Positions 33,380 through 43,585 of a DNA stretch of 64,000 nucleotides are shown one piece after another (positions within the stretch are counted from its first letter, which is position 1; every line of letters starts with the position of its first letter). The notes beneath the pieces are model-generated. The model was not told the DNA's origin. It searched no databases and saw only the letters and a list, made by a program, of their open reading frames with translations. The translations under genes and the position numbers were made by a program. Source of the DNA: Pleurocapsa sp. PCC 7319 (lineage in GTDB: Bacteria; Cyanobacteriota; Cyanobacteriia; Cyanobacteriales; Xenococcaceae); the NCBI RefSeq assembly GCF_000332195.1, contig NZ_KB235922.1, positions 3,941,322-4,005,321 of the forward strand, given 5' to 3'.

Positions 33380-34657
33380 TTAATTACAATCTTCTCCTAA
33401 CAGTAAAAATTCACATCCTGGGGAAGGTTCATCCCTGAGCATATTTTTTAAGGAGAAACTTTTGTACAAGTCTTCAACAACATCTTCCTTTTCAGCCAAG
33501 TCGACTCTACCCGTAAGGTCTCTACTGGCAGCAACATCTAGCACACCGTTATTACTATTAGTGGCAAATACAGAAGTCATGGCTGCTTCAATAAAAGTTT
33601 TACTGGGAGCATCTCGATTGAATAGAACCTTAATATCCAAAGGATTCCACATTGTCAGAAAATTATTGGCATTTTGACCACTACTAAACTGCGTATGCAA
33701 AATAGGAGGATCGTAAGTGGTTGCCGAAGATACCACTTGCTCAATATCCTCTGATTCCAGTCCTAGATTATCAGTTTCAGTTTGGTCAACAGAACAATAT
33801 TGTTGAACTAATTGCCCTTTATCTGCTGAACCTCGACCATGAACACCAACAACAAAGCCATTGCCGTCAAATACCGGTCCTCCACTCATTCCTGGGCGAG
33901 TTAGATCGATATAAAATAAGCTATAACCGTTTTCTCCTTGACTTGTGTCGATTGTTCTCGTCATAGGAGCCCAGGCAAGACGTCTTTGCCTTCGAGCAAC
34001 TTTGCCTCGACACTTACCAGTCTTAAGATCCTTTTCTTTTTCGGGATCTGGCCAACCTGAAATATAGACTGTGTCACCGAGTTCGATATTGCTTACATCA
34101 CCAATAGAAGCAATAGGATACTCTTTATCACTGCGAAAACTAACTACAGCTAAATCAGTTCCAGCTACTCTTCCAGGCACTGTAATTGAGTAGCAACCAA
34201 ACCGGATCAAATTCTCGCTAGTAATACCTTCTTTTAGAGGACAATTTCTACCATCATCAACCTCAGTAATGGGATGAACTAGACCATCGCTAGTCCGAAT
34301 TCCATGAGGAATATTTAATTTTAAATACCTTTGTTTGAGGTTATGAGTGACAGTTAAGACGTAATAGTTATTCTTTTGCCTGCCAATAATCACACCTGAA
34401 CCAGGATTCCAAACTCCATCAGCATTACTTTTGCTAGCTAAGGGATTGTTGCGATTTTCCTCTAACTCTTTGATTAATTCAGGAGTCAGTCCAGGAGCAA
34501 TTAAAACAGTAGTTTGTCTGGCAATTGAGTTAATTTCTTCCAATGACAACTCTGGTAGAGCTTCTGATGACAATTCAGTTAAAGCTGGCGAAACTACCAT
34601 CAAACTTAGGAAGGCAGCACTAAAAGACTGAATAATAAGTTTTTTTAAAGCGAACAT
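33380..34657 (-). CDS. Exported trypsin-like serine protease
   Basis: 425 residues. Signal peptide at about 1-27 (cleavage after SPALT or nearby). The S1-type triad is visible: His105 in LTVTHNL, Asp168 in GTDLAVV and Ser258 in GMSGGPVF. A charged loop KGKxxRRQRR lies at about 215-226. After the protease core, about 120 residues (290-425) have no domain I recognise; they end in a Cys pair (GCEFLLLGEDCN). It is 130 bases downstream of the CHAT gene on the same strand, so it may be in the same transcript or have its own promoter. Substrate unknown; proteins secreted by the adjacent TPS pair or CHAT itself are candidates. Confidence 0.88.
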   Translation of the reverse strand: MFALKKLIIQSFSAAFLSLMVVSPALTELSSEALPELSLEEINSIARQTTVLIAPGLTPELIKELEENRNNPLASKSNADGVWNPGSGVIIGRQKNNYYVLTVTHNLKQRYLKLNIPHGIRTSDGLVHPITEVDDGRNCPLKEGITSENLIRFGCYSITVPGRVAGTDLAVVSFRSDKEYPIASIGDVSNIELGDTVYISGWPDPEKEKDLKTGKCRGKVARRQRRLAWAPMTRTIDTSQGENGYSLFYIDLTRPGMSGGPVFDGNGFVVGVHGRGSADKGQLVQQYCSVDQTETDNLGLESEDIEQVVSSATTYDPPILHTQFSSGQNANNFLTMWNPLDIKVLFNRDAPSKTFIEAAMTSVFATNSNNGVLDVAASRDLTGRVDLAEKEDVVEDLYKSFSLKNMLRDEPSPGCEFLLLGEDCN

Positions 34658-34787
34658 TTTTTTAAAATAAAGACATCATTGTCTCATATTGTAAGAATAT
34701 CTACAACTGTAACAACAGATAATGTTGCCAAATTTAATAATTATTAAATTTTAATCACTTATTGCAATTACTCATTGCATTGATCAC

Positions 34788-37442
34788 TTACTGCCAGTTA
34801 CCTACTAAAACATAAGGAGCCCAATAATAGGGATGAGGGGGTAATTGTTTCAGCTCTGGTAGAGGAGGGTTAGTTCGTAATGACTCAATTAGAGATAATT
34901 GGGCTTTCTGCAAAGCATCGGCTTTTTTAGCAGATGGATTTTCAAACTCACGATAAAACTGACTCATCAGTCGAGCCGTAGAAGCATCTCCAACTGACCA
35001 GAGAGAAGCTAAGGTACTGCTAGTTCCCGTGCGCACTGCTACTCCTGCTAGACCTAAAACAGCTCTTTCATCTCCTGTAGCGGTATCACAAGCACTAAGT
35101 ACTACTAATTCTGGTTTTTTACCATTGCTCGATCTTAACAGTGTACTAAGAGTCTCAATGTCAATAATATCGCGATCGCCTGTGATAATAAATGTTTGTT
35201 GAGGATCGGAGCTAAACAGTCCATGGGTGGCTAAATGAATCACGGAAAAATCAGTTTGTAGTTGTTGCTCAATACTTTTGGTGGTAAATTCTTGATTGAG
35301 TAACTGCTGGGACTTAGGAAAAATAGCCTTGATTTTGCTTAACTCTTCAGGAACATTGGCTAAAGCCGGAAAAATTTCTCCCTGAATTACTACTTGCTCA
35401 CTCAAACCTGCGGCTAGGACTTTAACCTTACTTCTGGCTGTTTGTTTGGTGTTGAGCAACTGTAAACTAGGAGCAAGGGCTACCGCATACTTTTCTAATA
35501 AGTATTGCTGACCATCGTAAAGTGCTGCCATCGGCACGTTTTGTAACTGTCCATTGAGGACAAAGACTAAGGTATGAATTTGTTGAGCTGCCAATTCTGT
35601 TTCTAACGGTTCAATCAACCAACTATAAACTTGTTTTAGCGTTGGTAATAGGGTCTGAGTATTTTCTTCTAATTCTTTGGGATTAAGGGGCGTAGTACTA
35701 AAAATATTGACCGCTGAATTGTTGACGCTTTGATTGTATAAGCTATCGTAAAGCAGATCTAAGGTTTGGTTGACCTCTTTTTCGGCAATCGGGGTGCTAA
35801 ATCTTTGTAAAGGTTTTCCGGCTACGGAGAGAATAACCTCTAAGCGATCGCTCAATACTATAGGATAAAGTACAGCAGCTTGAGAATCGAGATCATCAAT
35901 AGTCACAGCGATATCGGCTGTTTCCGAACAAGGATCTTGAAAATAATTATCTAGTTCTGCTAACTGCAAAGATTCTATAACTTGGCGAGCTAACTCTAAA
36001 TTGTTATTAGAATCGTCTTTTTGGGTATTCCTGGACTTGAGGGAGGTAAGAGATTTAAGCTTTGAGGAATTGTTATCTGTCTGTAACAGTAAATTTGCTA
36101 GCTTGAGATATACGGGTTTGACCTCTTGGCGGAAGTCAAATTGAACGACCTGATTATTCGTGTTCAAATCTGTACGCAGTGACTGGAGAGTATTAAAGGC
36201 AGAAGTATAAGCCACGATCGCTTCATCAGTTTTTCCCTGCTGTTCTAATAGTTGACCTAATTGAGATTGCCACAAATAAGTAACTTCTCTGGCATCACCG
36301 TTGATATTTTGTGCTTGCGCCAAAATTAGAGCTTGATTAGTTAAAGCGATCGCCTTGGTCAACTGACCTGTTTGACCATAATGTTGACCAAGATATCCTA
36401 AAGCATAGCTCTCAGCGATTTGATCTTCTATAGTTTGGGCTTGTTGAAGAGCCGTATTTAAAATTGATTCAACTTGGGCTCGATCTCCCAGCTTAATTAG
36501 GCTTTTCGTATAATTTATCCGAGCATAAATTCCTTGGTGGCTAGGAGCTATATTGAACCAACTGTCTTCAATAGCAGTAACTAAACTAGAACTAGTTTGA
36601 GCTAATTTAGCCGTTAACAAGTCAGAAAAGTTTGTTGCAGCTTCAGTTAAGCCAATTTGCCCGAGCCGTTGCCAAGATTTAATGCGTCGAGTGGTTTGTT
36701 CTTGCCACCAGTCTTCAATCTCAATTAACAAACTTAAATAATTAAGCTGAGCTTGAATTTGAGTGAGCGGTTTGGCAAGCTGGTCGGCAACAGTTTTTTC
36801 ATAAGCCTGAAAAGCTTTTAAATATGGTTCTAACGCCAGTTCAGGATCTTGACGGTCAATAATTTCTGTGATTTTGTTGTAATTCCAGCGATCTCGAACC
36901 TGATTGCCTAAGGCTTGTTCAATATTGCCTAATGCCAGTAATGTTGACCCCCATTCAGGAGAATTTTGGGTTGCTGTTGCGCTCAATTCCAGCATTTTTC
37001 GAGATTGAGCGAGCATTCCTCTACGTCGCAGCACATCTCCTAAACTACGTAAGCCGATACCTTGGGTGATAGTTAATTTAGAATTTGCTTTTGTTGTTAA
37101 TGATTGCCGCAATTTCTCTAGCTGTTGATCAGTACAATCAGGATGCTGGACTTCAAAAGCTTTGAGTAAAGTGTTACAAGCTTTAGGATATAGTCCCAAT
37201 TCCTGCAAAGCTTGAGCTTGATTGATGAAACTTTTACTAGCTCCCAGGCGATCGCCCTGTTCTTGAAATATAGTCGCTGCCTGCTGCCAAGTAGTTGCGG
37301 CAGAAACCAATTTACCCGTACGATAAAGCTGCTGGGCTTCTTGCGCTAATTTTAGAGCATTAGGTGCTTGAGATTGACCTGGCAGATGAAGAGCGACTGC
37401 CAAACATACTGTAATAATAAAAACTAAAATACGACGCTGCAT
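34788..37442 (-). CDS. Exported TPR-CHAT domain protein
   Basis: 884 residues. Signal peptide at about 1-25. TPR-like helical repeats run from about 30 to 430, then a CHAT (caspase HetF-associated with TPR) domain from about 570. The caspase-like catalytic pair is present: His740 in HLATHG and Cys785 in VVLSACDTATGD. The C-terminal HPYYWAPYVLVGNW is typical. In cyanobacteria CHAT proteins are often coded next to TpsB/TpsA pairs, as here; their role is not settled. It starts 36 bases after the TpsB stop, so it is probably in the same operon. Export implies a periplasmic or surface protease or binding function. Confidence 0.92.
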   Translation of the reverse strand: MQRRILVFIITVCLAVALHLPGQSQAPNALKLAQEAQQLYRTGKLVSAATTWQQAATIFQEQGDRLGASKSFINQAQALQELGLYPKACNTLLKAFEVQHPDCTDQQLEKLRQSLTTKANSKLTITQGIGLRSLGDVLRRRGMLAQSRKMLELSATATQNSPEWGSTLLALGNIEQALGNQVRDRWNYNKITEIIDRQDPELALEPYLKAFQAYEKTVADQLAKPLTQIQAQLNYLSLLIEIEDWWQEQTTRRIKSWQRLGQIGLTEAATNFSDLLTAKLAQTSSSLVTAIEDSWFNIAPSHQGIYARINYTKSLIKLGDRAQVESILNTALQQAQTIEDQIAESYALGYLGQHYGQTGQLTKAIALTNQALILAQAQNINGDAREVTYLWQSQLGQLLEQQGKTDEAIVAYTSAFNTLQSLRTDLNTNNQVVQFDFRQEVKPVYLKLANLLLQTDNNSSKLKSLTSLKSRNTQKDDSNNNLELARQVIESLQLAELDNYFQDPCSETADIAVTIDDLDSQAAVLYPIVLSDRLEVILSVAGKPLQRFSTPIAEKEVNQTLDLLYDSLYNQSVNNSAVNIFSTTPLNPKELEENTQTLLPTLKQVYSWLIEPLETELAAQQIHTLVFVLNGQLQNVPMAALYDGQQYLLEKYAVALAPSLQLLNTKQTARSKVKVLAAGLSEQVVIQGEIFPALANVPEELSKIKAIFPKSQQLLNQEFTTKSIEQQLQTDFSVIHLATHGLFSSDPQQTFIITGDRDIIDIETLSTLLRSSNGKKPELVVLSACDTATGDERAVLGLAGVAVRTGTSSTLASLWSVGDASTARLMSQFYREFENPSAKKADALQKAQLSLIESLRTNPPLPELKQLPPHPYYWAPYVLVGNWQ

Positions 37443-37478
37443 TTGCTTAACGAGATTATTTCTAAAAAATTAATTAAC

Positions 37479-39404
37479 TTAAAAAATACTAAAGTCCAAT
37501 TGCAAATAAACTCCATTTTCTTGCCAAGTGCGATCTTCTAAATCGTGATTGATTAGAGGAATGCCCCAATCAATACGAGCAGATAGTCGGTCTTCTGTAA
37601 CTAAAAGTAACCCGAATCCTGTTCCCATCAAAGTACTAAACTCTGTTGATTCACCATCAGCATTCCAACCCGTACCAAAATCGATAAAAGGACTAAACTG
37701 CAAACTGGTATTAATTTTGTCAAAGTGAGCAATAGGCAGTCGCAACTCTGCGGCAGCAGAGAAACCATTATCCGTTAGCAAAACATCTTGACGATAGCCG
37801 CGTACGGTTGTCGCACCTCCTAAACTAAACTGCTCTGTTGGGATCAAAGGATCTGCTGCTAACTGTAATTGAGAACGCAATAGGATAGTTGACCCAATCG
37901 CCGGATTACCTTCCGGTGTACTTAGTAATCTGAGATATGATAGCTGTCCTCGCCAAGCAAAAAACTGGCTGTCGGGCTCTTCTTCACTAGTTGTAGCGTT
38001 GAAGGCATTTAGACCGAAATTGAATTGAGAGCGAGCTGAAATAACCTGTTTACGATTACGCTGCAGCCATTCTTGACCAAGACTTAAAACTGAAGTGCGA
38101 ATCTCGCCATCTTCATTGGCTCCGGGAGAGAGAGCTTCTGGAACATCCAAAATTGAAGTATCGCTTTCTCGTCTAGATGCAGTTAGGCTTAAAGCTAATT
38201 CCTGGGTTACTTCGGGAGTGGCTTTTTGAAGTATAGGTTGTCTCCAGGTTAAATCATAATTACGGGAATTGATATCAATATCAGCATCGTCAAAGGGTGG
38301 TTCGACAATTTGATTTTTAGCAATTCGGAAATCAAAGCTGAGGGAACCGTCACGAGAATTCAGGGGTAAAATATAACCTCCCTCGTACTGGTTACTACCG
38401 TCAGTATTGTAATATGCAAAACGAATGCCATCGCCAATACCAAATAAATTTGCTTCTCTCAGTTCAATACCTCTTTCAAAGGTGCCAATGCTTGGATTAC
38501 GATTATTGTTTAATCTCGCTTGTAAACTAAAAGTATCTGCTCCAGTAACTGACACTGCCAAAGTATTAGTACCTGGTTCTATTCCTGCTGATAGCTCCGC
38601 ATCTAGGCTGGCGATTAAAGGGTTGAGTTGGAGTAATTGTAGTGCTTCTTGAAGTTGATTAATGTTGAGAGGGGTTTGAGTTTTCCTCTTTAAACGGTTT
38701 CTAATGTAGTCTTCGTCTAACCTTCCCTTGACAACGTTAACTTCAATTTCTGCCAAGCTCCCCTCAATTATTTGAATTTGGACTACTCCTGAATCCAGAT
38801 TTTGCTCTGGTACGTAAGCTCCCGAAGTAATGTAGCCTCTGGCAACATAAAGCTCAGTAATGGCATTAGCGGCTTGAATTAGTTGGGCAAAAGAAATTGG
38901 TTGACCTGTAAAATTAGCGATCGCCGCCTTCAATTCTGCCTGGCTAAAGACCGTATTGCCAGCAAACTGAAATTGTTCGACTGCAATAGAACCAGGAATA
39001 TCCAGAACAGATTCGGGTACTGGAGGAGCATTCAGGGATTCATTTAAGGGATTAGACCTAGGTGGTAGAGGCTGAGGTTGCCGAGGTTGAGGGCGATCAG
39101 GGGTTAACGGCTCGAAAGACTGCGCTGAAACTGAGTTGGGTTGACGAAATACAGCAAGTAAAAAGATTAAGCTATAACTAAATAGTTTGAATAGCTTCTT
39201 AATGCCTTGGGGTTGACTAGAAGCAGACAATTGCCAGCTAAGAATTAAAGTCCGATACAATAAAACTTCCCATTGACTAATCTTTAGCTGAGGACTACTT
39301 AATCGTTTATTTGGATAGTCTGCTAAATCAATTAAAGACTTATGTGATTTTACGGACAGATATAGATTAACTTTGGGTCTAGAAGAACGTGATTCAGCGA
39401 ACAT
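37479..39404 (-). CDS. Two-partner secretion transporter, TpsB (ShlB/FhaC/HecB family)
   Basis: 641 residues. After a long N-terminal segment, a signal peptide lies at about residues 70-93 (ending SVSAQS), followed by a Pro/Arg linker, POTRA domains at about 135-290 and a 16-strand barrel. The conserved barrel motif SLGGATTVRGYRQDVL is near residue 525 and the end is QLDFSIF. ATG 39402-39404 overlaps the tpsA stop by 11 bases, giving translational coupling. A TTG at 39230 would give a more usual signal peptide and is an alternative start. It exports the TpsA protein across the outer membrane. Confidence 0.95.
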   Translation of the reverse strand: MFAESRSSRPKVNLYLSVKSHKSLIDLADYPNKRLSSPQLKISQWEVLLYRTLILSWQLSASSQPQGIKKLFKLFSYSLIFLLAVFRQPNSVSAQSFEPLTPDRPQPRQPQPLPPRSNPLNESLNAPPVPESVLDIPGSIAVEQFQFAGNTVFSQAELKAAIANFTGQPISFAQLIQAANAITELYVARGYITSGAYVPEQNLDSGVVQIQIIEGSLAEIEVNVVKGRLDEDYIRNRLKRKTQTPLNINQLQEALQLLQLNPLIASLDAELSAGIEPGTNTLAVSVTGADTFSLQARLNNNRNPSIGTFERGIELREANLFGIGDGIRFAYYNTDGSNQYEGGYILPLNSRDGSLSFDFRIAKNQIVEPPFDDADIDINSRNYDLTWRQPILQKATPEVTQELALSLTASRRESDTSILDVPEALSPGANEDGEIRTSVLSLGQEWLQRNRKQVISARSQFNFGLNAFNATTSEEEPDSQFFAWRGQLSYLRLLSTPEGNPAIGSTILLRSQLQLAADPLIPTEQFSLGGATTVRGYRQDVLLTDNGFSAAAELRLPIAHFDKINTSLQFSPFIDFGTGWNADGESTEFSTLMGTGFGLLLVTEDRLSARIDWGIPLINHDLEDRTWQENGVYLQLDFSIF

Positions 39405-42400
39405 GACAGTTGGAAGAATTAAATTGAAGAGGATTAGCAGCAGTAGATTGAGCTGTCAAAACGACTACTCCCTTGGAGTTTGTGTACCAGTTACGAGCAG
39501 GTGGGGGAAATGTAACTTGACGCTCAATTTGTTTTTCTTCTGTTCCCTGATTGTGTTGCCGAGCAACTCCCAAGCTAACCAGAGATTCACTAGTTAATGG
39601 TTCATTAGGACGAGGTGGCAACCCGCCACGTCCACTGAAAGTTAGCTTACTGGTATTTGGTTGAGAGGTCACACCACAAGCTAATGCCACTGTCTCTTTG
39701 GGTTGGGTTAGCTGTATAGGTATATCTATCACTTCCAAATTAGGATTCGGATCGAGGGTATTAATATTGATTACCCCATCAAAACCTACTTGTGAGCTGG
39801 CACTAATACGACATTCTTCACAGATAAACAATCCCTGAGTATTAATATTGATTTGACCACCTTGACCCATATTGGCATCGGCAGTCAGTTGGCTAGCTTC
39901 CAACAAAGCAAAATTATTAGTTTGAAGATCGATGTTACCGCCATCAGCATTGTTACTAGCCGTAGCGGTTATTGTGCTGTTACCGCGTCCAAAAATATTG
40001 TCAGCAATTAGATTAATATTGCCACCAGTATTAGAGTTAGTTGCAGCAGAGATCGTTCCCTGACGGTTGAGAAAAATTGAATCTTCAACTTCAATCTTTA
40101 AATTACCAGCATTTCCTGTTCCGATACTCTGCACGTCAATACTTGCCCCATCCTTAACTGTCAAATTGCCCGCGCTAATCTCGATATCTCCTGAAGATCC
40201 ACTAGCTTCTTGTTCGGGGAAAGCTGGTCTACCGGAAGCTGCTACTAGACCACCTCGCTTCATGTTGTTCATTGTGGTGATACCAGTTAACTCAATGGCA
40301 TCAGTAGCCTTAATTGTCAAATCTCCCCCGTCTCCAGAACCTATAGTTGTAGCTGCAATTTCTGAACCATCTCTAACCAATAAATTACCGGTCAAAATTT
40401 CTACATTTCCAGCCGCACCACTGGTAAAGGAACTAGAACTAATCCCACTAGCAAATCTGGGATCGTCAAAAGTACCTGTGATTTCGAGAGTATCTGCAAC
40501 TTCAACTGCAATATTGCCACCATCTCCGCCGCCACCAAAGTTCAGACCACCGCGAATAAATCCTCCCGTATTGCTACTAATAAAAGCATCATCGATGGTT
40601 AAATTTTCGGTTTTAAGGTTGATATTACCTCCTTTGCCGGTACCGATGCTGGTACCAGAGTAAATTCCGGTAAATAATAGTGCTTCTTGAGGAGTATCCT
40701 TTAAATTGACCAGTTCGGCAGCATTTAGATTAATATTACCGCCACTCGCATCACCAAAAGTAGCATTAATAATTGTTGCTCCATCTCGGAGCATCAACCT
40801 CTCAGTATCAATCAGAATATCACCCGCCTGAGCAGAATCTGTGCTGTCTAATCCTGGACTAATTTGTAAGGCAGAGCCTACTATTTCTATATTTTGGGCA
40901 TTAACTTCTAAATCTCCACCTCTACCGTTGGTAAAAATTGGGCTGAAAATAATTCCTCCTTCAGTCAGACTCAGAGAATTAGTATCGATTTTCAGATTAC
41001 CCGATGTCCCATTGAGGGCTGTCCCAATGAATATCCCTGTCCCCCTAGTACCTGGTTCTAGGGTGCCATCTAAAGCATTGGCTTGAAAGGTCTGTTGAAA
41101 TTCCTCAAATCCAGTTCCAGTTATGTTTAATGATTCGGCGATTTCAAGAGTAATATCTCCTCCTTTACCTGACCCAAAAGTAGTCGTGGTGATAAAAGAG
41201 CGATCGCTGATATTTAAAGAATGAGTAGAGATTTTAATTTCACCTCCATCTCCGGTACCAAAGTTATCACTGACAATTTGACCGCCACTATTTAAAGTTA
41301 ATGAATCGGCTACCTGCAACTCAATTGTTCCCCCTGCTCCCTCTTGAACTGCTGCGGTAATGCCACCATTGGTATTGATCTTAAGTAAATCAGCTTTAAT
41401 ATCTAAGTTCCCTGCACTTCCCGTACCATCATTACGGACTGTTACTTGCCCCCGATCCATCACTTGCAACTGTGGGGTATTAATGGTGATACTCCCAGAG
41501 TCACCACTGGGTACGTCAGGCAAGCCGAATAATTCTCTCACTGGGGGATCGAGAATATTAGCCGAAGCAGTAATTAAGCTAGGGTTAATTGAACCAGGAA
41601 AAGTTCCTTTCACTTCAATAGATTCCGAGGCGTTGATAGTGATATTGCCTGCATTACCTATTGCTGTAGCGGAAGCATCGACTCTAGCACCATCGTGAAT
41701 TACTAGTTTAGGAGTGTTAATTACGACATTACCAGCATTTCCAAGACTACCACTGCCTGCCGTGATTTGACTGGGAGACAAAACCACTGAATTGGCTCCA
41801 ATTAATTCTACTGATTCTGTAGCATCAACCTGAATATTCCCTCCGGAGCCTGTTCCCATCATGCTTCCTGTTACCGAAGAAATATTGGCACCATCAAGAG
41901 CTGTAAATTTTGGGGTAAAGACTGTTACATTTCCAGCATTGCCACTCCCAAAAGTTTGCACAGAAATTGCACTAAAAAGACCAGGATTAATCTCAGAAAA
42001 CCCATCAAATCTAATTAATTCACTGGCATCGACGTTGACGTTTCCTCCAATAGCGCTACTAGAGGTGGTGGAGATAATACTTGCTCCTTCCTCAATCACT
42101 AGCTGCGGTGTGGTAATGTTAACGTTCCCTCCTTTAGCTGTACCCAAAGCTTCAGTATATATACCACTGGCAACTTCACCTTCTGGTTCTGCGCCAACGA
42201 TGGTCAGGGATTCCGCCGCATCAACACTAATGTTCCCCACTGTTCGATCAGCTAAATTTTGCAATATTAATGCCGAACCATCTCGCAGAGAAACTTGTTT
42301 ACCCGATAGATTTAGAGAACCATTATTATCACCACTAGCATCAACCAAAGCTTTTTGCGCTAAGTTGATATTGCTAAAACTTGATACATTTCCATAATCA

Positions 42401-43284
42401 AAAGCCCAACTTTCAGAGTTGAAATCAAGTCCGACCATACCTAAGTTGATACTACCAAGCTCAATTTTGCCTGACTCTGCTGTTAAAGTCCCCCCTGTCA
42501 AAGATAGGTTATTACCAATTAAGGCTAAAGTCCGACCTGAATTGACCTTTAAGCCTCCCACATTGCCTCTGGTAAACGGGGAGAAAACAGGAGTTGCCAG
42601 ACTCAGGTTATGTCCTACCCCCTGAACATTGATTGCCCCCGAATTTTGTCCAAGCTGCAACCCCACAGGAACCGTAACTGTTAATAAGGGCGGATTAGTC
42701 GTATCCCTAGCACTAAATATAGTGCCATCTTCAAAAACCAAGCTGTCTGCTGTACTGCCCAGAAAAGATCCCCCAATGTCTAAGCTCGCATTAGCACCAA
42801 AGTTAATCCCCCTGGGGTTGATCAAAATTAAATTGGCGTTACCGTTAGCTCGAATCAAACCATCAATATTAGATATGGAGTTACCAGTTACGCGACTCAC
42901 TATGTTATTGATATCAATAGCATTATTAAAAAAAGCAGTATTCCCTGTTGCCACAGAAAACTCTTGGAAGCTGTGAAACAAATTTTCCCCTCTGGTTGTT
43001 CCACCTGTTATCTCAGTAACATTATCAGAGCGATTAACTTGGGTTGGAACCGTTTCATCAGATGAGATTTGAGCTGTTACTGGGGTGTTAATGTTACTGA
43101 GGAAAGCCGCAGTCAAAATTCCTCCCCAAACCAGAGAAAGAGTTGGTTCTACATTTAACTGAGCCTTACTTTTGCCACAATTTGGCTTAATTTGACAACT
43201 GGTTCTTTGACTTGATTGTTGTGATATCCCGTTAAGCTTTTGCCATACTTGATGATTTGTTTGTTTGATATTTCTAACTATCAT
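39394..43284 (-). CDS. Two-partner secretion exoprotein, TpsA (filamentous haemagglutinin-like)
   Basis: 1296 residues. An extended signal sequence ends near residue 71 (TPVTAQ). The TPS domain (about 72-230) contains NLILINPRGINFGANASLDIGGSFLGSTADS, the site recognised by TpsB. The rest is a right-handed beta helix of repeats of the form GDGGxIxVxxxxLxxxxGAxIxxxTxGxG, with no large globular insert. Near the C-terminus are Cys pairs (ICEEC, ACGV) and the SFSGRGGLPPRPNEPL-like motif seen in cyanobacterial TpsA proteins. Likely adhesin or surface fibre; no toxin domain is seen. First gene of the tpsA-tpsB-CHAT set. Confidence 0.94.
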   Translation of the reverse strand: MIVRNIKQTNHQVWQKLNGISQQSSQRTSCQIKPNCGKSKAQLNVEPTLSLVWGGILTAAFLSNINTPVTAQISSDETVPTQVNRSDNVTEITGGTTRGENLFHSFQEFSVATGNTAFFNNAIDINNIVSRVTGNSISNIDGLIRANGNANLILINPRGINFGANASLDIGGSFLGSTADSLVFEDGTIFSARDTTNPPLLTVTVPVGLQLGQNSGAINVQGVGHNLSLATPVFSPFTRGNVGGLKVNSGRTLALIGNNLSLTGGTLTAESGKIELGSINLGMVGLDFNSESWAFDYGNVSSFSNINLAQKALVDASGDNNGSLNLSGKQVSLRDGSALILQNLADRTVGNISVDAAESLTIVGAEPEGEVASGIYTEALGTAKGGNVNITTPQLVIEEGASIISTTSSSAIGGNVNVDASELIRFDGFSEINPGLFSAISVQTFGSGNAGNVTVFTPKFTALDGANISSVTGSMMGTGSGGNIQVDATESVELIGANSVVLSPSQITAGSGSLGNAGNVVINTPKLVIHDGARVDASATAIGNAGNITINASESIEVKGTFPGSINPSLITASANILDPPVRELFGLPDVPSGDSGSITINTPQLQVMDRGQVTVRNDGTGSAGNLDIKADLLKINTNGGITAAVQEGAGGTIELQVADSLTLNSGGQIVSDNFGTGDGGEIKISTHSLNISDRSFITTTTFGSGKGGDITLEIAESLNITGTGFEEFQQTFQANALDGTLEPGTRGTGIFIGTALNGTSGNLKIDTNSLSLTEGGIIFSPIFTNGRGGDLEVNAQNIEIVGSALQISPGLDSTDSAQAGDILIDTERLMLRDGATIINATFGDASGGNINLNAAELVNLKDTPQEALLFTGIYSGTSIGTGKGGNINLKTENLTIDDAFISSNTGGFIRGGLNFGGGGDGGNIAVEVADTLEITGTFDDPRFASGISSSSFTSGAAGNVEILTGNLLVRDGSEIAATTIGSGDGGDLTIKATDAIELTGITTMNNMKRGGLVAASGRPAFPEQEASGSSGDIEISAGNLTVKDGASIDVQSIGTGNAGNLKIEVEDSIFLNRQGTISAATNSNTGGNINLIADNIFGRGNSTITATASNNADGGNIDLQTNNFALLEASQLTADANMGQGGQININTQGLFICEECRISASSQVGFDGVININTLDPNPNLEVIDIPIQLTQPKETVALACGVTSQPNTSKLTFSGRGGLPPRPNEPLTSESLVSLGVARQHNQGTEEKQIERQVTFPPPARNWYTNSKGVVVLTAQSTAANPLQFNSSNCHVR

Positions 43285-43585
43285 CTGACGAATAAATGTC
43301 CTATTTTATTGTATTTTGCTCAAGCCAAGCGGAGTAGATACAATCTATTGCTATTCTTTAGCAATGGAAAATCGATTAATTCGCTGATTAATTTACTCTC
43401 AAACCCCTTCATGATCGTCAATTTTAGAAATCTTGCTCAAAATGCTGATTATGTTTGGGGTTAAGTTACTTTAAAATACAATTATTTCTATAAAAGTGAT
43501 CCTCAAATCATATATTAGTATTATTACTATGTGGTATATACTTAGTATCTTAATACTAAAAAAGTAGTTTATAGCAGAAAGAACC
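43285..43585. other. Spacer between tpsA and the COP23-like gene
   Basis: 301 bases between divergent genes; it should carry promoters for both. It is AT-rich. Plus-strand frames here are short and unsupported. Confidence 0.5.

Noticed and set aside
40067-42976. Several forward-strand frames of up to 198 codons inside tpsA
   Set aside because: They are antisense shadows of the repetitive beta-helix codons; Pro/Ser/Leu-rich composition and no start signals.
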